Position numbers and translations under genes: made by a program. A DNA stretch of 64,000 nucleotides, from positions 62,001 to 126,000 of the forward strand of contig JAILRP010000026.1 of NCBI GenBank assembly GCA_024698075.1, given 5' to 3'. Position 1 is the stretch's first letter, and the number at the start of each line of letters is the position of its first letter. Positions 36,822 to 46,900 of this stretch are shown piece by piece. Source of the stretch: Lachnospiraceae bacterium (GTDB lineage: Bacteria > Bacillota > Clostridia > Lachnospirales > Lachnospiraceae). The notes below the pieces were generated by a model that did not search any database, was not told the origin of the DNA, and saw only the letters and a program-made list of their open reading frames with translations.

Positions 36822-37844
36822 ATGCTGAGAGGCCTGTTCATAAGTGAGGATAAGAATCTTCTCGATAGGATCAGGACCGGTTTTTCCGATAAGACCGGTT
36901 ATGAGTATCTGTTCGCCTCATCCGCGGAGGAGGCTTCGGATATGTCCGGACGGGGAGGCATTGCCGTCTGCGCACTGACTCTTTCCATGAGCATCATGGA
37001 CGGGCAGGAGATGGCTGAAGTTGTATATGACGACAATCCGGACGTCAAGTTCATTTTCATATATGAGGAGAACAATACGGAGACCGCGGTCAAAATGTTC
37101 AATGACTATGAGTTTTCGCTGATCATTCCGAGAGACAGGTTTTCTGTTGAGCTTCTGTCGGAAATGTTTGACAAAGAAGTGTCATATTACAACGCAGAGG
37201 AGATCATACGGGAGAAGGCAAAGGCTCACCGTAAAAAGGAGCGCATGTACATGGGCTCCATGGAAGAAATGTCCTCGGTCTTAAACTCAAGGGTCGAGTG
37301 TTATATGCATATAATCAAGCTTTATGCAACTTGCATCGACAGCCTGTGCATCGACCTTCCCAAAGAATACGCTTTCAGGATCAGCTCGTTTTTCGCCGAT
37401 GAACTCAATGAGTTCGTCGAGCGTTTCATTGTAGGGACTTTTGAACCGGAAGAGTATTTCAGGTTCATTGAAGAAAACGTCAATGACAGTGAAAAACAGA
37501 GGCATTTCCATATAACCGGGAGCGAATGCGTCAGAAAGGACGATATCGGGGAGCTTATCGGATTTGTATGCCATTTCATAAGCTTCGGATTCACTTCCAA
37601 TATGGAAAGATACAGGGCTAAGCTTGAGATCAAGGAAGGACCGACGGCGGTAAGGGTCGATCTGCTTATCGATACGAGGCTCGGAAATGTTGATAAAGAG
37701 ATATTCGAGGAGTTCTGCTCCGTCATGAACGAGCTTCTCGTGATATTATGCGATAAATGTGAAAGAGGTATCAAAGACGGCATCATGCAGTACAGATTAT
37801 ATTTTGTGAAACCGGGCGATGAAAACGCCGCAGGAGCCGCCTGA
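36822..37844 (+). CDS. Pseudo-receiver domain protein of unknown output
   Basis: A 340-residue cytoplasmic protein. Residues 1-115 resemble a CheY-type receiver: FISED at 6-10 fits the acidic pocket and MDGQE at 59-63 fits the usual MDGxE. The phospho-acceptor position, six residues before MDG, is Thr53 rather than Asp, so phosphorylation is unlikely. A charged helical linker (about 115-145) leads to a helical C-terminal region I do not recognise; it is not an obvious DNA-binding, HD or EAL domain. The ATG at 36822 is preferred because a start at 36795 would lie too close to the predicted transcription start. The stop overlaps srtB (TGATG), so it probably acts with the sortase system, as a regulator or scaffold. 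Confidence 0.75.
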   Translation: MLRGLFISEDKNLLDRIRTGFSDKTGYEYLFASSAEEASDMSGRGGIAVCALTLSMSIMDGQEMAEVVYDDNPDVKFIFIYEENNTETAVKMFNDYEFSLIIPRDRFSVELLSEMFDKEVSYYNAEEIIREKAKAHRKKERMYMGSMEEMSSVLNSRVECYMHIIKLYATCIDSLCIDLPKEYAFRISSFFADELNEFVERFIVGTFEPEEYFRFIEENVNDSEKQRHFHITGSECVRKDDIGELIGFVCHFISFGFTSNMERYRAKLEIKEGPTAVRVDLLIDTRLGNVDKEIFEEFCSVMNELLVILCDKCERGIKDGIMQYRLYFVKPGDENAAGAA

Positions 37845-38662
37845 TGGCACGCAGGAAAAAGATACGTTTCCGGGAGCTCCCCACATCCATAAAGGTACGC
37901 AAGGTGATAACCTGGGTATTTTTGGCGGCAGGGCTTGGCTGCCTCGGCTATTTTGCCATTTACGTGAGGCAGGCAGACAATACGCAGGAGAATTACGAGC
38001 ATCTGTCGGACCTTAAGGGCACCGATTATACGAAGGGCAAAAAGACTCTCGTCATGCATCTTACCAAGGATGAGGATGCCCCGGACATACTCGATGAATA
38101 TAAAACTTTATATAATAACAATAAAAGCCTAATAGGATGGGTCAAAATTGACGATACATTAATTGACTACCCTGTTATGCAGAGTAAGAGCAATGAGTAT
38201 TATCTCGACCATAATTTTGACCAGCAGAAGGACAATAACGGGTCGATATTCATCGACAATGCCTGCAGCATATGGCCGAGAAGCCAGAACATCATAATGT
38301 ACGGACACAATATGAAGAGCGGAAAGATGTTCGGTGAACTGAAAAAATATAAACAGGAAAGTTTCCTGAGATCACATCCATACATATTCTTTGATACTCT
38401 CTACAACAAAGGGAAGTATCAGGTTATGTATGTTTTTGGTGATAATGTATATGATGAGGTTGAGGTGGCGTTCAAGTATTATCAGTTCATAGATGCGAAT
38501 TCCGTTGAGGAGTGGGATTCCGCGATGAACGATATGTCAGCAAAGTCAATGTTCGATACAGGCGTTACGGCGTCATTCGGAGAGGATATTATCACGCTTT
38601 CGACATGCGATTATGAGAAGGATGCCGAAAGATTTGTCGTAGTGGCGAAGAGAGTTAAATAA
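37844..38662 (+). CDS. srtB: Class B sortase
   Basis: Membrane-anchored transpeptidase that cleaves a sorting motif and attaches surface proteins to peptidoglycan or another nucleophile. The 272 residues begin with a basic stretch and a membrane segment (about 20-41), giving an N-in, catalytic-domain-out topology. The catalytic residues are His155 in MYGHNMKSG, Cys255 in TLSTC and Arg263 in ERFVVVAKR. The layout is that of class B rather than the A or C classes. Its start overlaps the pseudo-receiver stop by one base, and the LRR protein 15 bases downstream ends in a PKT-containing sorting signal, making it the obvious substrate. Confidence 0.93.
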   Translation: MARRKKIRFRELPTSIKVRKVITWVFLAAGLGCLGYFAIYVRQADNTQENYEHLSDLKGTDYTKGKKTLVMHLTKDEDAPDILDEYKTLYNNNKSLIGWVKIDDTLIDYPVMQSKSNEYYLDHNFDQQKDNNGSIFIDNACSIWPRSQNIIMYGHNMKSGKMFGELKKYKQESFLRSHPYIFFDTLYNKGKYQVMYVFGDNVYDEVEVAFKYYQFIDANSVEEWDSAMNDMSAKSMFDTGVTASFGEDIITLSTCDYEKDAERFVVVAKRVK

Positions 38663-38677
38663 AAAAGGGTAAATGCT

Positions 38678-41600
38678 ATGGATGAGATGAAGACCACTCA
38701 GGGAGTCAACAATTCAAAAAGGGGAAATGCGAAGAAAAAGAAGCTCCGCCTCAAAAAGAGCGTGCGCAGGACTTTGGGAAGCCTGATGCTTGCCACTTCC
38801 ATAGTTGTCGCTGCCGTTCCGGTAGGCGGTGTCAGCGCAGACTCGCCCGATACATATGGGGGCAATAAGACTCCGGCTCCGGAGCTTACTGCCATTACAG
38901 CCCCTTCAGGTGAAGATATGGCTGTACCTGCGAAGGGCACCAGCTATGGCGGATTTCCGCTCATCACTGAGGCCGATGAAGGCGGCGGTGATCCCTATAA
39001 GCCGCATGTGTTCGAGATAGGAGGGAAAAACTACTACTGTGTCGATACAGACGGTTATTCGAAAGTCGAACCCATTTACATCCTTGGAAAAGACGGAGCT
39101 AATCCTGCACAGTATCTGAAAAAATATATAGGTAATGACGTCTACGTTCCGCCCGGAGGAAGGCTTAATCTTGTTACCGGCTATACTTCGAAAAGAGCTG
39201 AGGACGTCAAGGACTGGGAATATCAGGATCCCGAGACTCATAAATGGTTCCTCTACAGATCTACCGTGACGAAATATGCCACGGATCTTTTTGGTGAAAG
39301 GATCGATGTCTACGGTGAAGCCGGGATATATCATACGGTTAAGTTCATTTCGGAAGGTGACACACTTCTGACTCTCTCAATAGAGGACGGTAAGAAGGTT
39401 CCGGAAGCGCAGATCCCCGACGATCCCGCATCCAAGACACCCGGAAAAGTGTTCAAAGGCTGGGCTCCGGATCCGAAGCTCCAGATTATAAACATGGATA
39501 CCGAATTCATAGCTACTTTCATCGATGCACCCGAAGACGGAGGTGCTTTGCCCGGAGAGGGGGAGGAAACACCGGCCGGGGAAGAGCAGCCCGAAGAGAG
39601 TGCTTCCGATGAGGGAGAAGGAGAACCCGGTGAAAGTTCTGAAGGTGAGAGCGGTACCGGAGAAGAAGGGGAAGAGAGTACAGGCGAAGAAGGTGAAAGC
39701 GGTGAAGCTGAACCTGTTGAAGGCCCCGGTGCCGATGAGGGCACGGAACCTGAAGAGGAAACCGTTGAAATTGAGCCCGCAGGGGCTGAAGGCTTTGGAC
39801 TTACCGGCATAATGCTCACAATACCGGGGCCTTCCCCGAGTACGCGTGAATATGAGGAGACCCCGATAAATACATATTATGTGTGCGATAATGTCTCAAC
39901 TCCTTATAACCCTATAAACTATATATGCGACAAAGCGTTTGAGAATACTACGAACATACAGCATGTCGATATGCCTGATAAGATATACAAGATCGGGAAC
40001 AATTCGTTTGAAAACTGTACCGGGCTTATGGATGTCACGCTCAGCGGGGGTCTGCAGACCATAGGTGCATCCGCGTTCCAGGGCTGTACCGGTCTCAATA
40101 CGGTATATTACAAAAACGCGATGGCTCTTACCGGGATCGGTACAAAGGCATTTGCGGGATCCGCAATAAGCAAACTGACGCATGACCCTAATGAGGGTAT
40201 CCATGAACATACATGGAATGACTTTACGATACCTTATTCGGTTAATTATATTGGTCCCGGTGCTTTTTACGGCACAAACATGAAGACAGTTGACTTCCTC
40301 GAGACCAACAACTGCTCGGTCGGAGACTATGCTTTTGCAAAATGTGATTCCCTCGCAAGCGTTGATTTGACACCACTTGATACGTCCAAGTCCAATATCA
40401 GCAAGCTTGAAGACGTAACAGGCCTGTTTGCGGAATGTTCTGCGCTAAAAAGCGCCATAATGCCGACCCAGTTTAACGGAACATTAAAAGCAGGTACTTT
40501 CGGCCTCTGCACGTCGATGGAATATATAAAGTTCCAGAGCAATGGCGGAACATTCTCCAACGGTGAATTTGACAAGACGATGATCACCGTGGAAGGCCCC
40601 AAGCCCGAGAACGGGAGCAATCATTTGAATCCGGACGGCAATACCGTAAAGTCATATTCGAGTGCGGTCTATATCGATCCTAATCCTGCGAACGATTTTA
40701 ACGACTATGTATACCGTTATATTGATACGGACGGAACCCAGCATGAGATAGCAAATGTCCTTGCTTACATGCATGATGATGACTTCTTCAATGAAAAGAC
40801 CGAGGCGAACAAGGACCGGAACAAGCCGTTCATATTTGACGTTTCTGAGCCTTCGTATACCATGACCAAGTACTATCATGATGACAGTGCGACCGGGCGT
40901 GACCTTGAGATAGGAAACAACATCGGATGGCGCCATGATGGGGATATTCCGATCCTTGCCATCGGAGACGGCGTTTTTAAAGACAACACATCGATCAGAT
41001 ACCTTGAACTCAACTCGAACCTGAATGATGTAGGAAACAGTTCGTTCAGCAACACACAGATAGAGAAGTTATGGGCTAATGTCGATGGGACAAAATTCCA
41101 CGACAATGCATTCTCCGATAACGCGAATCTTACGAGGGTTACTTTCGCTTATGACGGAGAGGGCGGATCGAGCCTGGGAAGCGCATGCTTTTCCGAGACG
41201 CCGCTTCTTAACAATGTCGATTTCTATGATGACAACTTAAAGAGCGGAGACAAGAACAAATATGCGAGATTCTTTACAGGATCTATCGCGGGCAATGCAT
41301 TCTATACTTCGGACCGTGAGGATGAGATCACGTTCAAGGGCCCTATGGTCGAAGGTTATGCACCTTATGAATTCTCCATAGACCCGACTTCTAAGATCGC
41401 TGACAAGCAGGTGTTCACGAAGTATTATTCGGGCAACCCCTGGAACCTGACCGCACAGTACCGAGTCGAGGCGTTCGAAAAGGAAAATCCCGTTTCCGGC
41501 AAGACGGAAAAATACAGCGGAGTCTGCCTGCTCACATATCCTAACATGTCATCCAACATGTCAAGGGATGATATAGATATACCTGTCGTTGTGACGGATC

Positions 41601-43966
41601 CGCAGACCGAATATAACGTTACCATGCTCGAAGCCATTCCGGCGGCCACCAGGACAGGGATGCAGCAGGACTGCATAACCTATACGAGGGATATTGAGAT
41701 CCCTTACGGCATTGACTATATAGATATATGCGAGACCCACAGGAATGATTACACGGGCACGGACGACAACTATTACGTATTCAATGACGACATTGATATT
41801 TATACCAAAGACGGATATAACGGCATGGGAGCGGCTTATTATAAGATCTTCAAGTATAATCCCGATATAAAGTCCGTCAAATTCATGCCGGGCGGCGTTG
41901 AGGAGTTCCCGGACCGCATGTTTGAAGGCATGACAAACCTTGAGACCGTAGAGTTCGCGGGCGATGTCAAAAACCTTGGAAAGCTTCCGTTTTATATGCC
42001 TGATACCGAAGCCTACAAGCCGAAGTTCACAAAGTATGAGCCTGACTCATTCCCGCATAACGGACCGGGAAACAATGAAGATACCGATTTCCGCTCACAC
42101 CTTGAAAGCGTTGCCTTTACGGGAGAGAGCAGTGAAAGCACCGCAGAAAATGAACTTTACTATTCCACGGTCGATGAGATGGGATTTTCTACCGGTATCA
42201 TAAAAGGCAGCGATGGAAAGCGCGTAAAGGTCGTCCAGATAGTACCGAGCCGCGGAGATACATGCGGCAAGGAGGCGATAACGGCCGATGAGCTTGCAGA
42301 TGTCAACGAATATGCAGACTATGCCGCACGGGACTGTGATTCCATCAAGTCGCTGACTTTCCCGGAGAACGGGTGTGAGATAAGCTACGGATGCTTCATG
42401 GACTGCGACAGGCTGAAGAACGTAACGATGCCCAACCAGTTCACAAGTATCGGGGACAGATCGTTTGCCGGGATATCGTCACCTATGGATGTGACATTCC
42501 CTTATAATACGGTGAACCTTAAGGAACTTCCGTTCAAATCGTTTGCAAAGGACGGACTGACAACTCCTTATGTTACTTTCCATGTCCATAATGATGCAGA
42601 ATATCTGATGGACTATGCGGAGAAGAACGATAACATCGAATGGGAGCTTATCCCTACAAAGGTCAAGATAACGTTTGTCGGAGGAGATGATAAGGATTAT
42701 GTTCCTCAGATAATCGAAACGGAAACGGATGATCCGTATCCGACGGCCAGAAAATATATGAAGAAACTTCCTTCGCTTCCGAGCTATAAGGGACTTGCTC
42801 CGACAGGATGGGAGGGACTCGATGTTAAGCTCAATGTTGTCGACATTGATGATGTTCTGACATGTGATGCGACATTTACCGCTATATTCAAGACCGATAA
42901 GGTCAAAGTTTACTTTGTTGATGACGACGGTTCCCCGATAAAGACCGTGACTCTCAATTACGGTGAAGTGCTTTCGAGCGACAAAATGCCTAAGATACCT
43001 GAAAAGGAAGGCAAGAAATTCCTGTACTGGAGCCCTGATCCCGAAGGGGAGGAGATCACCGAGGATATGACCTGCAAGGCCGTATACTCGAGCGGCGGCA
43101 CCACAAGTACGTCAACCACATCAACTACATCAAAAACCTCTACAACCGGCAAGACCGGCGGTGGCGGCGGAGGATCTTCTTCAAGGAGCTCGAGCAGTTC
43201 GAGGAGTTCCTCTTCGGGCGGTTCATCTTCGTCATCGGCCGCACTGCCCGTATATATCAGCAGCCAGGATGCCATTCCCGCGGGAACCGCAGGTGCACCG
43301 GGCATTGGCTCTACCGTCTACATTAATGAAGGCGGAAGCGGTTCGGGTGACGGAAGCGGAGGACAGAGCCGGGGCGGAGGCGGCAATACAACAGTTGTCT
43401 CTACGGCCGGAGGCATAAGTGATACGGGCAAGATTAGCGCTACCGTCAACGGTTCGAGTGACAATTATGTAGTAAAGATCACACAGACGCAGGAAGCCGA
43501 TGAGATGGGACTGGCGGCGCTCCACAATGCATATGGTGATGATATAAGCGCTATCAGATATCTTCCGTTCGATATCTCTTTATATGATTCGACCGGAACG
43601 AACAAGATAAGTCCCGTCCCCGCAGGAGTGAGTGTATCGATCACGATGCCTATACCCGACGATCTTGCGATATATGGCGGAAATGCCAAGATCGCGAGCA
43701 CGGCAGGAGGAGTACTTGACAGGATGACTCCGAGATTTACCGTCATAAACGGTGTGCCGTGCATGAGCTATACATGCACCCACTTCTCACCTTATATGGT
43801 ATATGTGGACACGGCAAACCTTACGGAAGCGGGAATAATGGATGCAACACCCAAGACTGCGGACGGGATCCACCCGAAGTGGTTCCTGTGCTTCGGCCTT
43901 GCGGCGATCGCGGTATTCATGTTCCTTAAAAAAGATCCGGAAGAGTATTTGAAGAAAGCTGCATAA
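38678..43966 (+). CDS. Giant BspA-like leucine-rich-repeat surface protein with sortase signal
   Basis: A 1762-residue secreted protein. A long basic N-region and hydrophobic core form a signal peptide ending near VSA (residue 54). A Glu/Gly/Ser-rich linker lies at about 284-368. LRR_5-type repeats (NSFENCTGLMDVTL-like units) run from about 405 to 660 and in scattered blocks to about 1320. Two InlB B-repeat-like beta units follow at about 1328-1473, the second with KVYFVDDDGSPIKTV, then a Ser/Gly/Thr low-complexity stretch at about 1475-1575. A beta module near 1585-1705 precedes the sorting signal TPKTADGIHPKWF (from 1724), a membrane segment and a basic tail. Adhesion or host or polymer binding is the usual role of such proteins. 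The weak ribosome site (AAAGGG) suggests modest translation. Confidence 0.92.
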   Translation: MDEMKTTQGVNNSKRGNAKKKKLRLKKSVRRTLGSLMLATSIVVAAVPVGGVSADSPDTYGGNKTPAPELTAITAPSGEDMAVPAKGTSYGGFPLITEADEGGGDPYKPHVFEIGGKNYYCVDTDGYSKVEPIYILGKDGANPAQYLKKYIGNDVYVPPGGRLNLVTGYTSKRAEDVKDWEYQDPETHKWFLYRSTVTKYATDLFGERIDVYGEAGIYHTVKFISEGDTLLTLSIEDGKKVPEAQIPDDPASKTPGKVFKGWAPDPKLQIINMDTEFIATFIDAPEDGGALPGEGEETPAGEEQPEESASDEGEGEPGESSEGESGTGEEGEESTGEEGESGEAEPVEGPGADEGTEPEEETVEIEPAGAEGFGLTGIMLTIPGPSPSTREYEETPINTYYVCDNVSTPYNPINYICDKAFENTTNIQHVDMPDKIYKIGNNSFENCTGLMDVTLSGGLQTIGASAFQGCTGLNTVYYKNAMALTGIGTKAFAGSAISKLTHDPNEGIHEHTWNDFTIPYSVNYIGPGAFYGTNMKTVDFLETNNCSVGDYAFAKCDSLASVDLTPLDTSKSNISKLEDVTGLFAECSALKSAIMPTQFNGTLKAGTFGLCTSMEYIKFQSNGGTFSNGEFDKTMITVEGPKPENGSNHLNPDGNTVKSYSSAVYIDPNPANDFNDYVYRYIDTDGTQHEIANVLAYMHDDDFFNEKTEANKDRNKPFIFDVSEPSYTMTKYYHDDSATGRDLEIGNNIGWRHDGDIPILAIGDGVFKDNTSIRYLELNSNLNDVGNSSFSNTQIEKLWANVDGTKFHDNAFSDNANLTRVTFAYDGEGGSSLGSACFSETPLLNNVDFYDDNLKSGDKNKYARFFTGSIAGNAFYTSDREDEITFKGPMVEGYAPYEFSIDPTSKIADKQVFTKYYSGNPWNLTAQYRVEAFEKENPVSGKTEKYSGVCLLTYPNMSSNMSRDDIDIPVVVTDPQTEYNVTMLEAIPAATRTGMQQDCITYTRDIEIPYGIDYIDICETHRNDYTGTDDNYYVFNDDIDIYTKDGYNGMGAAYYKIFKYNPDIKSVKFMPGGVEEFPDRMFEGMTNLETVEFAGDVKNLGKLPFYMPDTEAYKPKFTKYEPDSFPHNGPGNNEDTDFRSHLESVAFTGESSESTAENELYYSTVDEMGFSTGIIKGSDGKRVKVVQIVPSRGDTCGKEAITADELADVNEYADYAARDCDSIKSLTFPENGCEISYGCFMDCDRLKNVTMPNQFTSIGDRSFAGISSPMDVTFPYNTVNLKELPFKSFAKDGLTTPYVTFHVHNDAEYLMDYAEKNDNIEWELIPTKVKITFVGGDDKDYVPQIIETETDDPYPTARKYMKKLPSLPSYKGLAPTGWEGLDVKLNVVDIDDVLTCDATFTAIFKTDKVKVYFVDDDGSPIKTVTLNYGEVLSSDKMPKIPEKEGKKFLYWSPDPEGEEITEDMTCKAVYSSGGTTSTSTTSTTSKTSTTGKTGGGGGGSSSRSSSSSRSSSSGGSSSSSAALPVYISSQDAIPAGTAGAPGIGSTVYINEGGSGSGDGSGGQSRGGGGNTTVVSTAGGISDTGKISATVNGSSDNYVVKITQTQEADEMGLAALHNAYGDDISAIRYLPFDISLYDSTGTNKISPVPAGVSVSITMPIPDDLAIYGGNAKIASTAGGVLDRMTPRFTVINGVPCMSYTCTHFSPYMVYVDTANLTEAGIMDATPKTADGIHPKWFLCFGLAAIAVFMFLKKDPEEYLKKAA

Positions 43967-43969
43967 TCC

Positions 43970-46900
43970 ATGGGCAAGATCATCAGAAGGGCGGTCGCTG
44001 TACTTCTGTGTGCGACCGCAGTCATGCTCGCGCTTCTGCCTTCGGGAGAAGCTGAAGCCACGTCGACGCATGGCGATTATGAATATGACGGTGCCACGGT
44101 TGCCAGATATCTGGGAAGCGATTCTGAAGTAACCCTTCCGGCATGGGTCAACAGGGTCGGAAAAGAAGCCTTTGAGGGCTATGACAAGATGACAAAGCTC
44201 GTCCTGCCTGACACTGTGACCACTGTTGACTTCGGTGCTTTTTCAAACTGCAGAAACCTTGGCACGGTCAGGATGTCCGAAAGCGTTAGAACTTTAGGTT
44301 CCAGCGCTTTTTCGGGTTGTACGAACCTTTATTCCGTAAGCGTACCCAGGACGGTACGGACAATAGGCTCCGGCGTGTTCGCGGGATGCCCGTCACTGTC
44401 CAATGTTCCCATATCGGCCGATAATAAGAACTACACGAGTTTTGACGGCGTCATATATTCTTCTGACGGCAAAAAACTGGTACAGTACCTTGCCGGCCGG
44501 CCTTCCACGACATACAGCATGCCCACTGCGGTCCGCGAGATCGAGGAGTTTGCGTTCTGGGGAGCCAATAATCTGGCCAAGCTTTCAATAACCCCGGGCG
44601 TGAAAGCCATTCCCGAATATGCTTTTTCAAACTGCAGGGGACTGCAGCATGTAACACTTCCGAGGTCGGTTCAGTCTATATTTGCATATTCTTTTGAAAA
44701 CTGCGACAGCCTTTCCTACATCAATATCCCCGATTCTGTCGGATACATAGACAACAGGGCTTTTGCAAACACCAAAGGGGCAAAGCTAAGGTTCATAGAT
44801 GCCGCCGGAAATGTCGTCAAGACCTTCAATTCCGAAGATGTTGAAAGCTACGGGAGCGGCACGAGCGGCGGAACCGTCGTGAGCCACGATCGGGACTACA
44901 GCATGGACAGCCTTGAGTCCGGCGGTCAGTTCGATCCGACGAATGTAACGCCTCTCGATGAGGGAGACGTAAGTGACGAGCATATCGGGGAAGGGACAGC
45001 TGACGGGGCAGGAACTGTTCAGGGCCAGGACATTTCCGGCATGGGGCTCCAAGAAGAGTCCGGAGCGGGTTCGGGCTCAGGGGATTCCGGGCAGTCAGAG
45101 CTTTACAACAACGGATATTATAAGGCGAGCGACAGCGGCACGATGCCATGGGATACACAGATCGAATACCACGATTATGAGGACAACATGACACAGTATG
45201 ACCTCGGAGGAGGCGTTGTCCTTGGCGGTACTGCGGTGCTCAGGATGTCGAGCAAGATACCCGTTCGGGGATTCGATTTCGGGAATGCCGAGTATGAAGA
45301 TTATTACGGAGATTCTGCCGCGGCTCCTGCCGAGAAGAACGATGATGACATCATCGGTGATGTATATGCGTCATATTCAGGGGACGAACCCGAGGTCAAC
45401 ATACCTTCCGGCATAAAAAGGATAGGAAACCGTGCGTTTTATAAGAACGGAACGCTTTCGTCCGTCAGCATGCCGAATAGCGTTACCGATATAGGTGAGT
45501 TTGCGTTTGCAAGAAGCTCGCTCTCATCCATTGACCTTCCCGAAGGCGTAAGGAACATCGGATATGCGGCATTTTATACATGCCCTAACTTAGCTTCCGT
45601 CTCCATTCCTTCAAGTGTCAGCCATATAGACCTAGGAGCATTCGATAATACACCGTATCTTGAAGACTGGAAAGACCATCCGGACGGTGATTTTCTCATA
45701 GTCGGAGACGGGGTTCTGCTGGCATACGGCGGATACGGCAAGACCGTTTCCGTCCCTGAGGGTGTAAAGCATATCGCGGCCGGGGCGTTTGCCCATAAGA
45801 ACGGAATAGAAAAGGCCGTGATCCCGGGAACGGTAGAAGATATAGGGGAAGAGGCTTTCTGCGACTGTACGGGGCTGCGTGAGCTGATACTTTCCGAAGG
45901 CATTAAGAATATAGGCGACAGGGCGTTCAAGAACAGCAGCCTGACCGCTGTCAGCATTCCGGATTCAGTTGAAGGCATAGGACTGTCTGCTTTCGATAAC
46001 GGAGGGAAGCTGGGATGCGTCATATTTAACGGCAATGACGTCCCTGATGTGACATATTGCGGAAGTGCAACGAGACTGTCTGCAAAGGATCTTCGGACCG
46101 ATGCATTTGAAGGAGCTGAAAATGCTGTCGTCAGCAGGATGTGCGATCTTGATTCCGGAACGATGTTCTCGCCGCAGAATTACGGTTTTTCGGGTCAGGT
46201 GTTTACGATAAATGATGAAGATGACAGAATGCTCGTGCTTGAGAGGTGCCTTACAAAGCCCGATGCCGCCGGAAACGTCAATATCAATCAGATTGTTGAG
46301 ATCGCAGGCCTTAAATATACGCTCGGTCAGGTAAAGAGCGATGCATTTGATCTCTATCGGAACTGGCAGGACTATTTTGAGAGAAGGCCCATAAGGATTG
46401 GCGTAAACGGAGAGCAGGGCGATTCATTGGTCGATCTTCTGTCGGGCATCAATTCCGAACTTTCGGCTTCCGAAGGCACGGAGGACAGCAGCTCTTCCGA
46501 AGGCGTATCGGCAAGCATCACCGGTCGGCATTTTCCTTCCGGAGAGGTAAAAGCATCCATACCCGGTGACAACGGTAAATATATACTGAACATCTCGGAA
46601 GATGAGAGCGCGGAGCCGGAAGTCAAGGCTGCTTTCCTCCACAGCAGGATACCCGCACGCGAGGGCGGATACGTTCCGATGTCCGTAAATCTTTATGACA
46701 GGACCGGAACGGTACCGATACATAAGCTCGGCAACACCAAGATGGAAGTTTCCGTGCCTGTTCCGTCCGGATATGAGGATGACGATACTCTTGCCGTAGC
46801 CGGCATTGATGATAACGGCGCGCTGTCACAGCTCTCCAGCGAGATAAAGGAAGGAGAGGGAGGAAGGAGCATTGACTTCGTGACGGGACACTGCAGCACC

